Shown piece after piece: positions 44,786-52,598 of a stretch of DNA of 64,000 nt. Where the stretch lies: positions 312,884 to 376,883 of the forward strand of contig NZ_KQ474100.1 in NCBI RefSeq assembly GCF_001401755.1. Direction: 5' to 3'. Both the position numbers and the translations under genes were made by a program. Position 1 is the first letter of the stretch; every line of letters begins with the position of its first letter. Source of the DNA: Aquimarina longa SW024. GTDB lineage: Bacteria > Bacteroidota > Bacteroidia > Flavobacteriales > Flavobacteriaceae. The notes under the pieces were generated by a model. That model saw nothing but the letters and a program-made list of their open reading frames with translations, was not told the DNA's origin and ran no database searches.

Positions 44786-47005
44786 TTAACTTTTTTTAGA
44801 AAAACATTTTAAGGTTTCTGTAATCGTAAACCAGCAAAAATATCCTATCCCGATAGAGAAAATAATATCTCCTATAATACGTAACCATTTTATCGTCTGA
44901 AATGTTGGAGAATATAACAACTCTGTACTTCTTGCGTACCAATACCCATGTTTGATTGAGGCTAATGCTTGTATAATTCCTTGTGGTAATAAACTAAATA
45001 CTACCATCGCTAATAGTCCTATATTTAATGACCAAAATGAAATTTTTAATACTTTGGTATTCCATACACTTTTTGATATCATTCTCAGAGAGAATAGTAT
45101 TAGTCCCATTCCTAACATACCATAAACACCAAACAATGCTGTATGTGCATGCACTGCGGTAGTATTTAGTCCCTGGATATAATACAATGCTATTGGAGGG
45201 TTGATTAAAAATCCAAATACTCCAGCTCCTAGCATATTCCAGAATGATACTGCAAGAAAAAAGTAAATCGGCCATTTAAATTCTTGCACCCATTCTTTTA
45301 TCTTTAATAGATTCCAATTCTCCCAGATTTCATAACCAATTAGTGTTAGAGGTACTACCTCTAATGCACTAAATGTAGCTCCTAATGCTATTGCATGTAC
45401 AGGGGTTCCTGAAAAATATAAATGATGTAATGTTCCTATAATTCCGCCAGAAAGAAAGATAATCGCAGATAAGACAGTAACTCTACCCGCAGTCTTTTCT
45501 TTAATCAGTTTCATTTTGGTAAATAAAAAGGCAATAACTACAGTCGCAAAAACTTCAAAAAATCCTTCGACCCATAGATGCACTAACCACCATCTCCAAT
45601 AGTTTATTACGGATAATGATGAATTCTCTCCATACATTAATCCTGAGAAGAAAAATGATCCTATCGCAATAACAGATATTAAAAACAAAATTAGAAGATT
45701 TCTAGTACCATCTCTTCGTTTGATACCAATAAGAATATGTCTTCCTACTAAGAATACCCAAAGTACTAAGCCTACTCCTAATAGAATCTGCCAGAATCTA
45801 CCCAAATCCATATATTCATATCCTTGATGTCCAAAGAAGAAATTAGTGGTTAACTCTAGATATTGTTTTACCCCTAGCCACTCTCCTATCATAGATCCTA
45901 ATACGACTATCAGTATTGCTACAAATAGAAAATTGATTCCAAATTTTTGAAATTTAAGTTCTTTATTACTAATTAATGGAGCTATAAATAATCCTGTAGA
46001 TAACCATGCTGCTGCAATCCAGAATATAGCCAATTGTGTATGCCATGTTCTACTTATGCTATAAGGAAGGTATTGAGATAATTCGAATCCAAAAAATGCT
46101 TGTCCCTCTACACTGTAATGAACGGTTATGATTCCCAAAATTACTTGTAATGCGATTAGAAGACTAATCACTAAAAAGTATTTTAAAGTTGCTTTTTGAG
46201 AAGGATATAGTTTAATATCTTGTAAAGGATTATGTTCTGGTACTTCACTATGATCTTCTTCTTTATGACTACTCCTAATGTGATACCACACCATAATCGA
46301 TATACATAACAATAGTAAAACAATAGAAAACCCAGACCATATCTGAGAATCAACAGTTACTGTATTATTTATAAGAGGCTCATGTGGCCAGTTAGAAGTA
46401 TAGGTAATTTCACTTCCAATCCTATTGGTTGATGCAGCCCAAGATGCCCAGAATAAAAACGCATTAAGATCATCCAACTTAGATATATCTGTGAGCATAT
46501 TTCTAGGAATTGCATATTCTTCATGCCCTTCTGAAAAAATAGTTGCATAATATTCGGAATTAGAAAGAATAGCTTCTTTTCTATCTGCTGTAATAAAAAC
46601 ATTTTTTGTAATACTATCATAGGTATTTGTTTTAATCGTAGTAATCAAACGCCCTTTTAATAGTCCTTTATATTCCTCAGAAAGTTTTTCATAATCCTTT
46701 TCATAAGGCAAAGACCACTTGTTTAATAAAAAGACTGCTTCTTTATGAATCCAGTCTGCAGACCAATCTGGAGCTACATAACTCCCATGCCCCCATATAG
46801 AACCTACTTCCATACCACCAATAGATTCCCATACATTTTGTCCTCTTTGTATTTGTTCTCTTGTAAATAATACCTCATTTGTACCCATAACCATTACTTT
46901 TTCTGGTATTGGAGGCTTATCTTGGTATATTTTAACCCCTACCCATAGTAATGTTATAAAAGAGAGTACAATAATCGTAATAAATCCTATCCATATTTTT
47001 CTCAT
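44786..47005 (-). CDS. norZ: Quinol-dependent nitric oxide reductase (qNor)
   Basis: The 739-residue protein is a fused NorB with its extra N-terminal domain (residues 30-230, including GQNVWESIGGMEVGSIWGHG and DWSADWIHKEA, landmarks of qNor), then about 12 helices of the haem-copper oxidase fold. RTWHTQLAIFWIAAAW, WWLVHLWVEGFFEVF and LHHLYFSGTP carry the haem/FeB histidines. It would reduce NO to N2O with menaquinol, serving detoxification or denitrification. The name norZ/norB is used interchangeably for this form. An FNR-like inverted repeat lies 67 bp upstream of its start. Apparently monocistronic. Confidence 0.9.
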   Translation of the reverse strand: MRKIWIGFITIIVLSFITLLWVGVKIYQDKPPIPEKVMVMGTNEVLFTREQIQRGQNVWESIGGMEVGSIWGHGSYVAPDWSADWIHKEAVFLLNKWSLPYEKDYEKLSEEYKGLLKGRLITTIKTNTYDSITKNVFITADRKEAILSNSEYYATIFSEGHEEYAIPRNMLTDISKLDDLNAFLFWASWAASTNRIGSEITYTSNWPHEPLINNTVTVDSQIWSGFSIVLLLLCISIMVWYHIRSSHKEEDHSEVPEHNPLQDIKLYPSQKATLKYFLVISLLIALQVILGIITVHYSVEGQAFFGFELSQYLPYSISRTWHTQLAIFWIAAAWLSTGLFIAPLISNKELKFQKFGINFLFVAILIVVLGSMIGEWLGVKQYLELTTNFFFGHQGYEYMDLGRFWQILLGVGLVLWVFLVGRHILIGIKRRDGTRNLLILFLISVIAIGSFFFSGLMYGENSSLSVINYWRWWLVHLWVEGFFEVFATVVIAFLFTKMKLIKEKTAGRVTVLSAIIFLSGGIIGTLHHLYFSGTPVHAIALGATFSALEVVPLTLIGYEIWENWNLLKIKEWVQEFKWPIYFFLAVSFWNMLGAGVFGFLINPPIALYYIQGLNTTAVHAHTALFGVYGMLGMGLILFSLRMISKSVWNTKVLKISFWSLNIGLLAMVVFSLLPQGIIQALASIKHGYWYARSTELLYSPTFQTIKWLRIIGDIIFSIGIGYFCWFTITETLKCFSKKS

Positions 47006-47071
47006 TGTTTTCTGCTTTAAGTTTATGCAAATTTTTAAGGTAAAATTACTAACACTATCAACCTATATTTT

Positions 47072-47085
47072 ATGATTTAGATCAT
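47072..47085 (-). promoter_or_regulatory. FNR/CRP-type operator upstream of qNor
   Basis: ATGAT-TTAG-ATCAT is a perfect 5-4-5 inverted repeat, near the FNR/DNR consensus TTGAT-N4-ATCAA. It lies 67 bp before the reductase ATG, a typical activator distance, and NO reductases are commonly controlled by CRP/FNR proteins. It may also act on the plus-strand gene at 47215. Confidence 0.55.
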
Positions 47086-47214
47086 GTTATATAAATAGAA
47101 ACTTGATATTTTTAAAACGAGAATCTAGAGTGTTAAAAAAACTGTATTTAGATAAAGAAGAAAGATCTATTCAAAGAATTTTATACTTTTATAAAACCAA
47201 AAAAATAATTTCAA

Positions 47215-47931
47215 TTGAAAAAAAAGCTCCTCAAAATTTTAAAAATACTTCTCATAAGCTCTATATCAATAGTATGTATTATATCGATAGTATTATACCT
47301 CTCTTTACATGAAAAACTTCCTAAAGGAAAAACAGGTTCTGAAGCAGATGCTTTTGCGCTAAAAATACAAAACGCAATTAAGCATGATGCATACCTAACT
47401 ACTCAGTACATACAATGGACTTTTAGAAATAAAAATCATTATTTATGGAATAAAATTGATAATCATGTAGAAGTAAGATGGGACGATTATAAAATTATAC
47501 TTGATTTAAATCATCCTAAAAAAAGTATCGTGTATGAACATAAAAAACTGATTACCAATAATGGCAAACAAAAATTGATAACTAAAGCACTGTCTAATTT
47601 TAATAACGACTCTTTTTGGGTAGTTGCTCCTCATAAACTTTTTGATAAAGGAGCAATCAGGCAGCTAGTGGTATTAGAAGAGGGCTTAAAAGCATTATTG
47701 ATCACTTATCCATCAGGAGGGACTACTCCAGGAGATTCTTATCTCTGGAAAGTGGATAAAGACTATCGCCCTACAAGTTTTAAAATGTGGGTATCTATAC
47801 TTCCCATTGGCGGTATTGAAGCTACTTGGGGAGATTGGACTACTATGACTAGTGGTGCATATCTGTCTAAGCAACATAAACTCCTAGGGTTTGGAATCCC
47901 TATTAGTAACCTAAAAGCTTGGAATAACTAA
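47215..47931 (+). CDS. Hypothetical membrane-anchored protein, 238 aa
   Basis: I do not recognise a family. One membrane segment (about residues 7-28) after a lysine-rich start suggests an uncleaved anchor or signal. The rest is a predicted extracytoplasmic domain with many aromatic strands (YIQWTFRNKNHYLWNKIDNH, VEVRWDDYKIILDL, FKMWVSILPIGGIEATWGDW). Start is TTG, chosen because it begins the lysine-rich KKKLLKILKILL stretch; no ATG precedes it in frame. It is divergent to qNor and shares the region with the FNR-like site. Confidence 0.65.
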   Translation: MKKKLLKILKILLISSISIVCIISIVLYLSLHEKLPKGKTGSEADAFALKIQNAIKHDAYLTTQYIQWTFRNKNHYLWNKIDNHVEVRWDDYKIILDLNHPKKSIVYEHKKLITNNGKQKLITKALSNFNNDSFWVVAPHKLFDKGAIRQLVVLEEGLKALLITYPSGGTTPGDSYLWKVDKDYRPTSFKMWVSILPIGGIEATWGDWTTMTSGAYLSKQHKLLGFGIPISNLKAWNN

Positions 47932-47964
47932 ACTCCATCAACTATCATAAGGCTGTTTTATTTA

Positions 47965-48017
47965 AAAAAAAGTTAAGAACCAATGCAAAAAAACAGCTCT
48001 GAATCTTAACTTTTTTT
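47965..48017. terminator. Bidirectional terminator between convergent genes
   Basis: AAAAAAAGTTAAGA (47965-47978) and TCTTAACTTTTTTT (48004-48017) are perfect 14-bp complements, with U-runs on both strands. The genes ending at 47931 (+) and 48063 (-) converge here. Confidence 0.8.
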
Positions 48018-48062
48018 ACCTCTTGTATACGGCTTAAATTGTAAAGTAAGAACTATACTTTA

Positions 48063-48587
48063 TTATTTACCTTTACTACTTCCTCTAAATTGCTGTGATT
48101 TATTTTTAAATAACACATTAAATGTTGTTAAGCTCCCATACATTCTGGTAATATACTGCTGTAGGTCTATTTTATTTTGTTCATCTAGATCAGAACTATT
48201 AATTTTTTGTTCCATTACCCTAATTCGATCTCTAACCATTACTATTTTATGAAAAAAAGTATCTATAGGAATTTCTTTAGAAGATAAATTAGAATCTTCG
48301 GGCTGTAATACTAAAGTACCACCTTTCCATTTATCTGCAATTGCTACAACTTCAGAGATATCACTATAACGTTTTAATAGAGTTCTAAATGTTTTTTCTA
48401 CCTCATAAAAACTCACAGTGTCTACTTCATTTTCAACTCCTTCTATCACCTCAAATTTTTCATTAATATCAATAGTTTCTAGCCCTTTATCAATAAAAGT
48501 AACCCAATACAACTTAGAGGTTACATTAGTTACTACACCCATTCCTAATTCTGGGTGTTTTATTCTCGACCCTATACCTAATATCAT
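48063..48587 (-). CDS. Hypothetical protein with N-terminal SH3-like segment
   Basis: The 174-residue protein begins GIGSRIKHPELGMGVVTNV, then LYWVTFIDKGLETI, the look of a small SH3-like barrel as in CarD/KOW-type domains. The rest (about 65-174) is helical, with KTFRTLLKRYSDISEVVAIA and RIRVMEQKINSSDLDEQNKI. Function not known. It is divergent to the lipoprotein gene at 48873, with three 21-bp-spaced repeats between. A truncated near-copy lies at 51036-51504, which with the lipoprotein copies shows that the gene pair has been duplicated. Confidence 0.6.
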   Translation of the reverse strand: MILGIGSRIKHPELGMGVVTNVTSKLYWVTFIDKGLETIDINEKFEVIEGVENEVDTVSFYEVEKTFRTLLKRYSDISEVVAIADKWKGGTLVLQPEDSNLSSKEIPIDTFFHKIVMVRDRIRVMEQKINSSDLDEQNKIDLQQYITRMYGSLTTFNVLFKNKSQQFRGSSKGK

Positions 48588-48754
48588 ATTTTATATTTTT
48601 TTAATCTAAAATAATAACATTACTAGAAATGATGAAAGTATATTATGATATTTTATTGTCGAGGTAAGTATTTTTATAAGGATTCTAAAATAATTTAGAA
48701 CTTAGTTACCAATCTGTAGCTTCAATAAAAACTTTCTCTAATGATTAAATGATC

Positions 48755-48804
48755 TTTATACATCGAAAATAATTCTTTATACATCTATTTATTCTCTTTA
48801 TACA
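48755..48804 (+). promoter_or_regulatory. Three TTTATACA direct repeats, 21-bp period, upstream of lipoprotein 1
   Basis: TTTATACA occurs at 48755, 48776 and 48797, each exactly 21 bp (two helical turns) apart. The last ends 68 bp before the ATG at 48873. Nine-base direct repeats at about 21 bp are typical of LytTR-type regulator sites. TACTTTAG (about 48834), one base off the -7 consensus, lies between the repeats and the gene. Confidence 0.6.
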
Positions 48805-48872
48805 AGCAGTACCAATATTGTGTTATAAGCATATTACTTTAGCACCATATTAAACTCAAAAAACCATAAACA

Positions 48873-49406
48873 ATGAAAATTAATAAATTATTTTACTTAG
48901 CAATTGTAGCCGTTTTATTTCTTACAGTATCTTGTTCAAAAGATTCTGTGGCAGATAATAGTCCTATAACACAAGAAGCAAACATTTTAGAAAAATTCGA
49001 ATCAGAATCAATTAATAAAAGAGGTATTATTTTCCCAGGTCAATTAAAAGATTCTAATTTATTAGGAGAGTGGAACCTTACTCATGCTACTGATTTATCG
49101 ATAGATGACTCCACTTCAATAAAAATAATTTTTACTGAAAGTAATAGAGTTAATGTTGAAAATACAAAAGATTTACAACAATGCGGTGGATCTGGAAGTA
49201 TAAAAACTTTAACTAAATTCACAGAAACAGGTGGGGAAATTTCTGTTGGATCATTTCTTAGATCTAATTTTGGATTATGCGATCCATTAACAGGTAATGT
49301 AATCAGTACTGTAAAGTCAGCAAATCGTTATGAAATAAAAGGAAACAGACTTGCTCTTTTTAGAGTTGTAAATGGAGAAAACAAAGGGCTTGTTTTTAGA
49401 AGATAG
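48873..49406 (+). CDS. Lipoprotein paralogue 1 (META/lipocalin-like core)
   Basis: The 177-residue protein has a lipobox LTVSC (Cys 21) after MKINKLFYLAIVAVLF. The linker (to about residue 60) is nearly identical to that of the paralogues at 50245 and 51791. The core begins LLGEWNLTHATDLS and holds two Cys (QQCGGSG and GLCDP) and the ending NRYEIKGNRLALFRVVNGEN. This recalls META or lipocalin-like beta-rich domains, but the match is loose. Shared leaders with diverged cores indicate a diversifying family. The terminator is at 49474-49524. Upstream are three 21-bp-phased repeats. Confidence 0.7.
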   Translation: MKINKLFYLAIVAVLFLTVSCSKDSVADNSPITQEANILEKFESESINKRGIIFPGQLKDSNLLGEWNLTHATDLSIDDSTSIKIIFTESNRVNVENTKDLQQCGGSGSIKTLTKFTETGGEISVGSFLRSNFGLCDPLTGNVISTVKSANRYEIKGNRLALFRVVNGENKGLVFRR

Positions 49407-49473
49407 AAAATTATAATTTACAAATGTTCCAATATAGTTAAGAGTCGCTATCGGAATTTTCTATGTAAAAGAA

Positions 49474-49524
49474 AAACAGGGATTGTTGTTTATAATACAT
49501 TATTATAGACAACAATCCCTGTTT
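49474..49524 (+). terminator. Terminator after lipoprotein 1
   Basis: AAACAGGGATTGTTG (49474-49488) and CAACAATCCCTGTTT (49510-49524) form a perfect 15-bp stem, extended inward by ATAATA-CAT-TATTAT. It starts 67 bp past the stop. Confidence 0.8.
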
Positions 49525-49638
49525 ATTATATATTAACTCCTTTTAGTTAATTTTCACAATTAGAAGTAATCATCCCTAGACTCCTGTATAAATTGTAACA
49601 CATCGCTTCTATTAGGTCTTTGAGAATGCATTTTTTTA

Positions 49639-49965
49639 CTATCTCTGTATCATGCTATACCTATAAACTTCTTTATCTATACTATCGGCGTAGTCTTTAT
49701 TTACTTCTACTTGCTGAAGATCTTCTCTACCCTTAGTAACTTTATGGTTAGCTTTACCATTAGGTTTTAATGGAGTGCCTATCACACTGGTATCTAAAAT
49801 AGTTTCTGTTTTGACAATAATATTATAAAATTCTAATTGAGCGTTGATTTCTTTGAAAAACGACTCATCAGCTTTAGCTGTCCTAAACCTACTTAAAGTA
49901 CTGAGATCAGGAACTATTTGATCAATATTCAACCCGCAAGAAATAACTAAAATAAATACTATCAT
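49639..49965 (-). pseudogene. IS5-family transposase relic
   Basis: The 108-residue frame reads IDQIVPDLSTLSRFR and FFKEINAQLEFYNIIVKTET, then ILDTSVIGTPLKPNGK. This is the N-terminal third of an IS5-type DDE transposase (landmarks PDxSTLxRFR and a following xLDAxxI, here ILDTSVI, where the first catalytic Asp would lie). The frame then loses the family pattern and ends. No terminal inverted repeats were found at 49407-50080. It lies between lipoprotein paralogues 1 and 2 and is a likely agent of the rearrangements here. Nothing else is seen in 49525-50080. Confidence 0.7.
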
Positions 49966-50124
49966 TCACACGATCTTATATTTTATAATCACTCAAACCA
50001 TACCAAGTTTTTTTGATTGTTTTTTTATAACCCTTATTTTGATAAACTTAACTAAAGTCAATAATGTAGAAATTAATCGAACAGTATCATTCCAATAAAA
50101 ACTTTCTTTAATGATTAAGTGATT

Positions 50125-50174
50125 TTTATACATTTAAAATAGTCATTTATACATCTATTTATTCTCTTCATACA
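50125..50174 (+). promoter_or_regulatory. Three direct repeats, 21-bp period, upstream of lipoprotein 2
   Basis: TTTATACA at 50125 and 50146, and TTCATACA at 50167, again exactly 21 bp apart. The last ends 70 bp before the ATG at 50245. The arrangement matches that upstream of the other two paralogues. Confidence 0.6.
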
Positions 50175-50244
50175 AACAGTATCAATATTGTATTATAAGC
50201 ATGTTACTTTAGCATCGTATTATAAACTCAAAAAACCATAAACA

Positions 50245-50772
50245 ATGAAAATTAACAAATTATTTCACTTAGCAATTGTAGCTGTTTTATTTCTTACAGT
50301 ATCTTGTTCAAAAGATTCTGTGGCAGATAATAGTCCTATAACACAAGAAGCAAACATTTTAGAAAAATTCGAATCAGAATCAACTAATAAAAGAAGTATT
50401 GCTTTCCCATATCAATTAAAAGATTCTAATTTATTAGGAAAATGGAATCTTATTTTTGCTAGTGATTTAGACACAAATGGCTCTACAATAAATATACACT
50501 TCAGCAATAATGATAAAGTCATAATCAGAGGAGCTGGAGGAGAGGTATGTGCTTCGTCAGGAGGTATAAACACTTTACTTAGACGTACAGAAACAGGTGG
50601 AGATATTAAATTTAGTACGTTCTTATCCACAAGATTTGGAGGATGTCCTCGATTAACTAGTGGTGTAGCGAATCTTGTAGAGTTAGCTGATCGTTATGAA
50701 ATAAGAGGAAACAGACTCTTTCTTTTTAGAGTTGTAGATGGAGTAAACAAAGGTGTTGTTTTTAGAAGATAA
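50245..50772 (+). CDS. Lipoprotein paralogue 2
   Basis: The 175-residue protein differs from paralogue 1 in only a few residues over the first 60 (MKINKLFHLAIVAVLF, lipobox Cys 21). It shares LLGKWNL, then diverges: the core has EVCASSGG and FGGCPR in place of the two Cys sites and ends YEIRGNRLFLFRVVDGVN. The pattern (constant leader, variable core with two conserved Cys) suggests selection for diversity. Downstream region 50780-51035 is duplicated after paralogue 3. Confidence 0.7.
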   Translation: MKINKLFHLAIVAVLFLTVSCSKDSVADNSPITQEANILEKFESESTNKRSIAFPYQLKDSNLLGKWNLIFASDLDTNGSTINIHFSNNDKVIIRGAGGEVCASSGGINTLLRRTETGGDIKFSTFLSTRFGGCPRLTSGVANLVELADRYEIRGNRLFLFRVVDGVNKGVVFRR

Positions 50773-50779
50773 GAAAACA

Positions 50780-51035
50780 GATAATTTTAATTTTATAAAT
50801 ACTCCAATATAAAATAATAACTCTGTATAAAGGGCTATCTAAACTATAATATAGATAGCCCTTTTATGAGTATTAATTACTAATAAGTTTTACTTTAAGT
50901 TTATTAAATAAAAAAGTGTCATACTACTATAATTGAGCAATAGATAATTGGTAATTTTACTTCATAAAAAAAGTTATATAACAGCTTTTTAATATAAAGC
51001 TAAACTAGTCATTTCACAAAACGCGATCAAATACT
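50780..51035 (+). repeat. Duplicated tail segment, first copy
   Basis: About 250 bp following lipoprotein 2 reappear at 52320-52571 after lipoprotein 3 with few changes (for example AAAAAAGTGTCATACTACT against AAAAAAGCATCATACTACT), both ending in CACAAAACGCGATCAAATAC. The first is joined to the truncated SH3-like gene, the second to the uvrA promoter. Confidence 0.85.
50829..50864 (+). terminator. Terminator after lipoprotein 2
   Basis: AAAGGGCTATCTA (50829-50841) and TAGATAGCCCTTT (50852-50864) make a perfect 13-bp stem followed by T. A near-copy with one base missing from the right arm lies at 52364-52398 after paralogue 3. Confidence 0.75.
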
Positions 51036-51504
51036 AAATGTTGTTAAGCTCCCATATATTCTGGTAATATACTGCTGTAGGTCTATTTTATTTTGCTCAT
51101 CTAGATCAGAACTATTAATTTTTTGTTCCATTACCCTAATTCGATCTCTAACCAATTACTATTTTATGAAAAAAAATATCTATAGAAATTTCTTTAGAAG
51201 ATAAATTAGAATCTTCGGGCTGTAATATTAAAATACCGCCTTTCCATTTATCTGCAATTGCTACAATTTCAGAGATATCACTATAACGTTTTAATAGAGT
51301 TCTAATTGTTTTTTCTACTTCATAAAAACTCACAGTATCTACTTCATTTTCAACTCTTTCTATCACCTCAAATTTTCCATTAATATCAATAGTTTCTAGC
51401 CCTTTATCAATAAAAGTAACCCAATACAACTTAGAGGTTATATTAATTACTATACCCATTCCTAATTCTGGGTATTTTATTCTCGATCCTATACCTAATA
51501 TCAT
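51036..51504 (-). pseudogene. Truncated, frameshifted copy of the SH3-like gene
   Basis: Close copy of 48063-48587. The N-terminal 115 codons read MILGIGSRIKYPELGMGIVI as in the intact gene. An extra A in ACCAATTACT (about 51152) shifts the frame, and the C-terminal codons are lost: the homology stops at about 51036, where the sequence joins CACAAAACGCGATCAAATAC, the same junction sequence found at 52552-52571. This marks the duplication boundary. Confidence 0.8.
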
Positions 51505-51672
51505 GTTTTATATTTTTTTAAATCTAAAAAAATAACATTACTAGAAATGATGAAAGTATATTATGATATTTTATTGTCGAGGTAAGTATTTTTATAAGGA
51601 TTCTAAAATAATTTAGAACTTAGTTACCAATCTGTAGCTTCAATAAAAACTTTCTCTAATGATTAAATGATC

Positions 51673-51722
51673 TTTATACATCGAAAATAGTTCTTTATAC
51701 ATCTATTTATTCTCTTTATACA
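51673..51722 (+). promoter_or_regulatory. Three TTTATACA direct repeats, 21-bp period, upstream of lipoprotein 3
   Basis: TTTATACA at 51673, 51694 and 51715, exactly 21 bp apart. The last ends 68 bp before the ATG at 51791, the same distance as for paralogue 1. Confidence 0.6.
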
Positions 51723-51790
51723 AGCAGTACCAATATTGTGTTATAAGCATATTACTTTAGCACCATATTAAACTCAAAAAACCATAAACA

Positions 51791-52309
51791 ATGAAAATTA
51801 ACAAATTATTTCACTTAGCAATTGTAGCCGTTTTATTTCTTACAGTATCTTGTTCAAAAGATTCTGTAGCAGATAATAGCCCTATAACACAAGAAGCAAA
51901 CATTTTAGAAGAATTCGAATCAGAATCAACTAATAAAAGAAGTATTGTTTTCCCAGATGAATTAGAAAGTTCTAATTTATTAGGAAAATGGAATCTCTCT
52001 TTTGCTAGTGATCTACCTCTTTCTGATTATCCTAATGCGACTGTAAGTTTCAGTAAGAATGAATTTGGTCTTATTGTTGCTTTATCTGATGACTGTCAGA
52101 CATTAACAGGAAGTGTAAAATTAGTTAAGGATACTCCATCGGCATCAGGCGGAAAAATTACAATAGGACTTTTACGCTTTAGTGAGTTTTGTAATGCTGG
52201 ATTAGCAAATGATATATCTGTAGCTGATCGTTATGAAATAAAAGGAGACAGACTTGCTCTTTTCAGAATTGTAAATGGAAAAAGCAAAGGTGTCGTTTTT
52301 AGAAGATAA
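51791..52309 (+). CDS. Lipoprotein paralogue 3
   Basis: The 172-residue protein has the same signal peptide, lipobox (LTVSC, Cys 21) and linker (to VFPDELESSNLLGKWNL) as paralogues 1 and 2. The core differs: SDDCQTLTG and SEFCNAG hold its two Cys, and there is one indel near SDYPNATVSF. Ending RYEIKGDRLALFRIVNG is shared. It is intact. The 21-bp repeats and leader DNA upstream are almost identical to those of paralogue 1. Confidence 0.7.
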   Translation: MKINKLFHLAIVAVLFLTVSCSKDSVADNSPITQEANILEEFESESTNKRSIVFPDELESSNLLGKWNLSFASDLPLSDYPNATVSFSKNEFGLIVALSDDCQTLTGSVKLVKDTPSASGGKITIGLLRFSEFCNAGLANDISVADRYEIKGDRLALFRIVNGKSKGVVFRR

Positions 52310-52319
52310 AAAACAGATG

Positions 52320-52571
52320 ACTTTAATTTTATAAATACCCCAATATAAAATAATAACTCTGTATAAAGGGCTATCTAAACTATAATATAGATAGCCTTTT
52401 TATAAGTATTAATTACTAATAAGTTTTACTTTAAGTTTATTAAATAAAAAAGCATCATACTACTATAATTGAGCAATAGATAATTGGTAATTTTACTTCA
52501 TAAAAAAAGTTATATAACAGCTTTTTAATATAAAGCTAAACTAGTCATTTCACAAAACGCGATCAAATACC
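52320..52571 (+). repeat. Duplicated tail segment, second copy
   Basis: Second copy of 50780-51035. It carries a terminator-like hairpin at 52364-52398 (AAAGGGCTATCTA with TAGATAG and CCTTTTT). It runs directly into the uvrA promoter. Confidence 0.85.
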
Positions 52572-52579
52572 TACATTTG
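52572..52579 (+). promoter_or_regulatory. Candidate uvrA -7 element (TACATTTG)
   Basis: TACATTTG is a full match to TAnnTTTG and lies 19 bp before the uvrA ATG. No clear TTG -33 element at the right distance. Confidence 0.45.
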
Positions 52580-52598
52580 CAATCTTGGTTTAAAAATT

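Noticed and set aside
44994..45275. 93-codon frame on the same strand inside the nitric oxide reductase gene
   Set aside because: It overlaps conserved reductase codons in another frame and shows no independent signal.
48755..48804. The TTTATACA repeats as plasmid-type replication iterons
   Set aside because: There are only three per site, they occur before three paralogous genes at constant distance, and no replication initiator gene is present. A regulatory role fits better.
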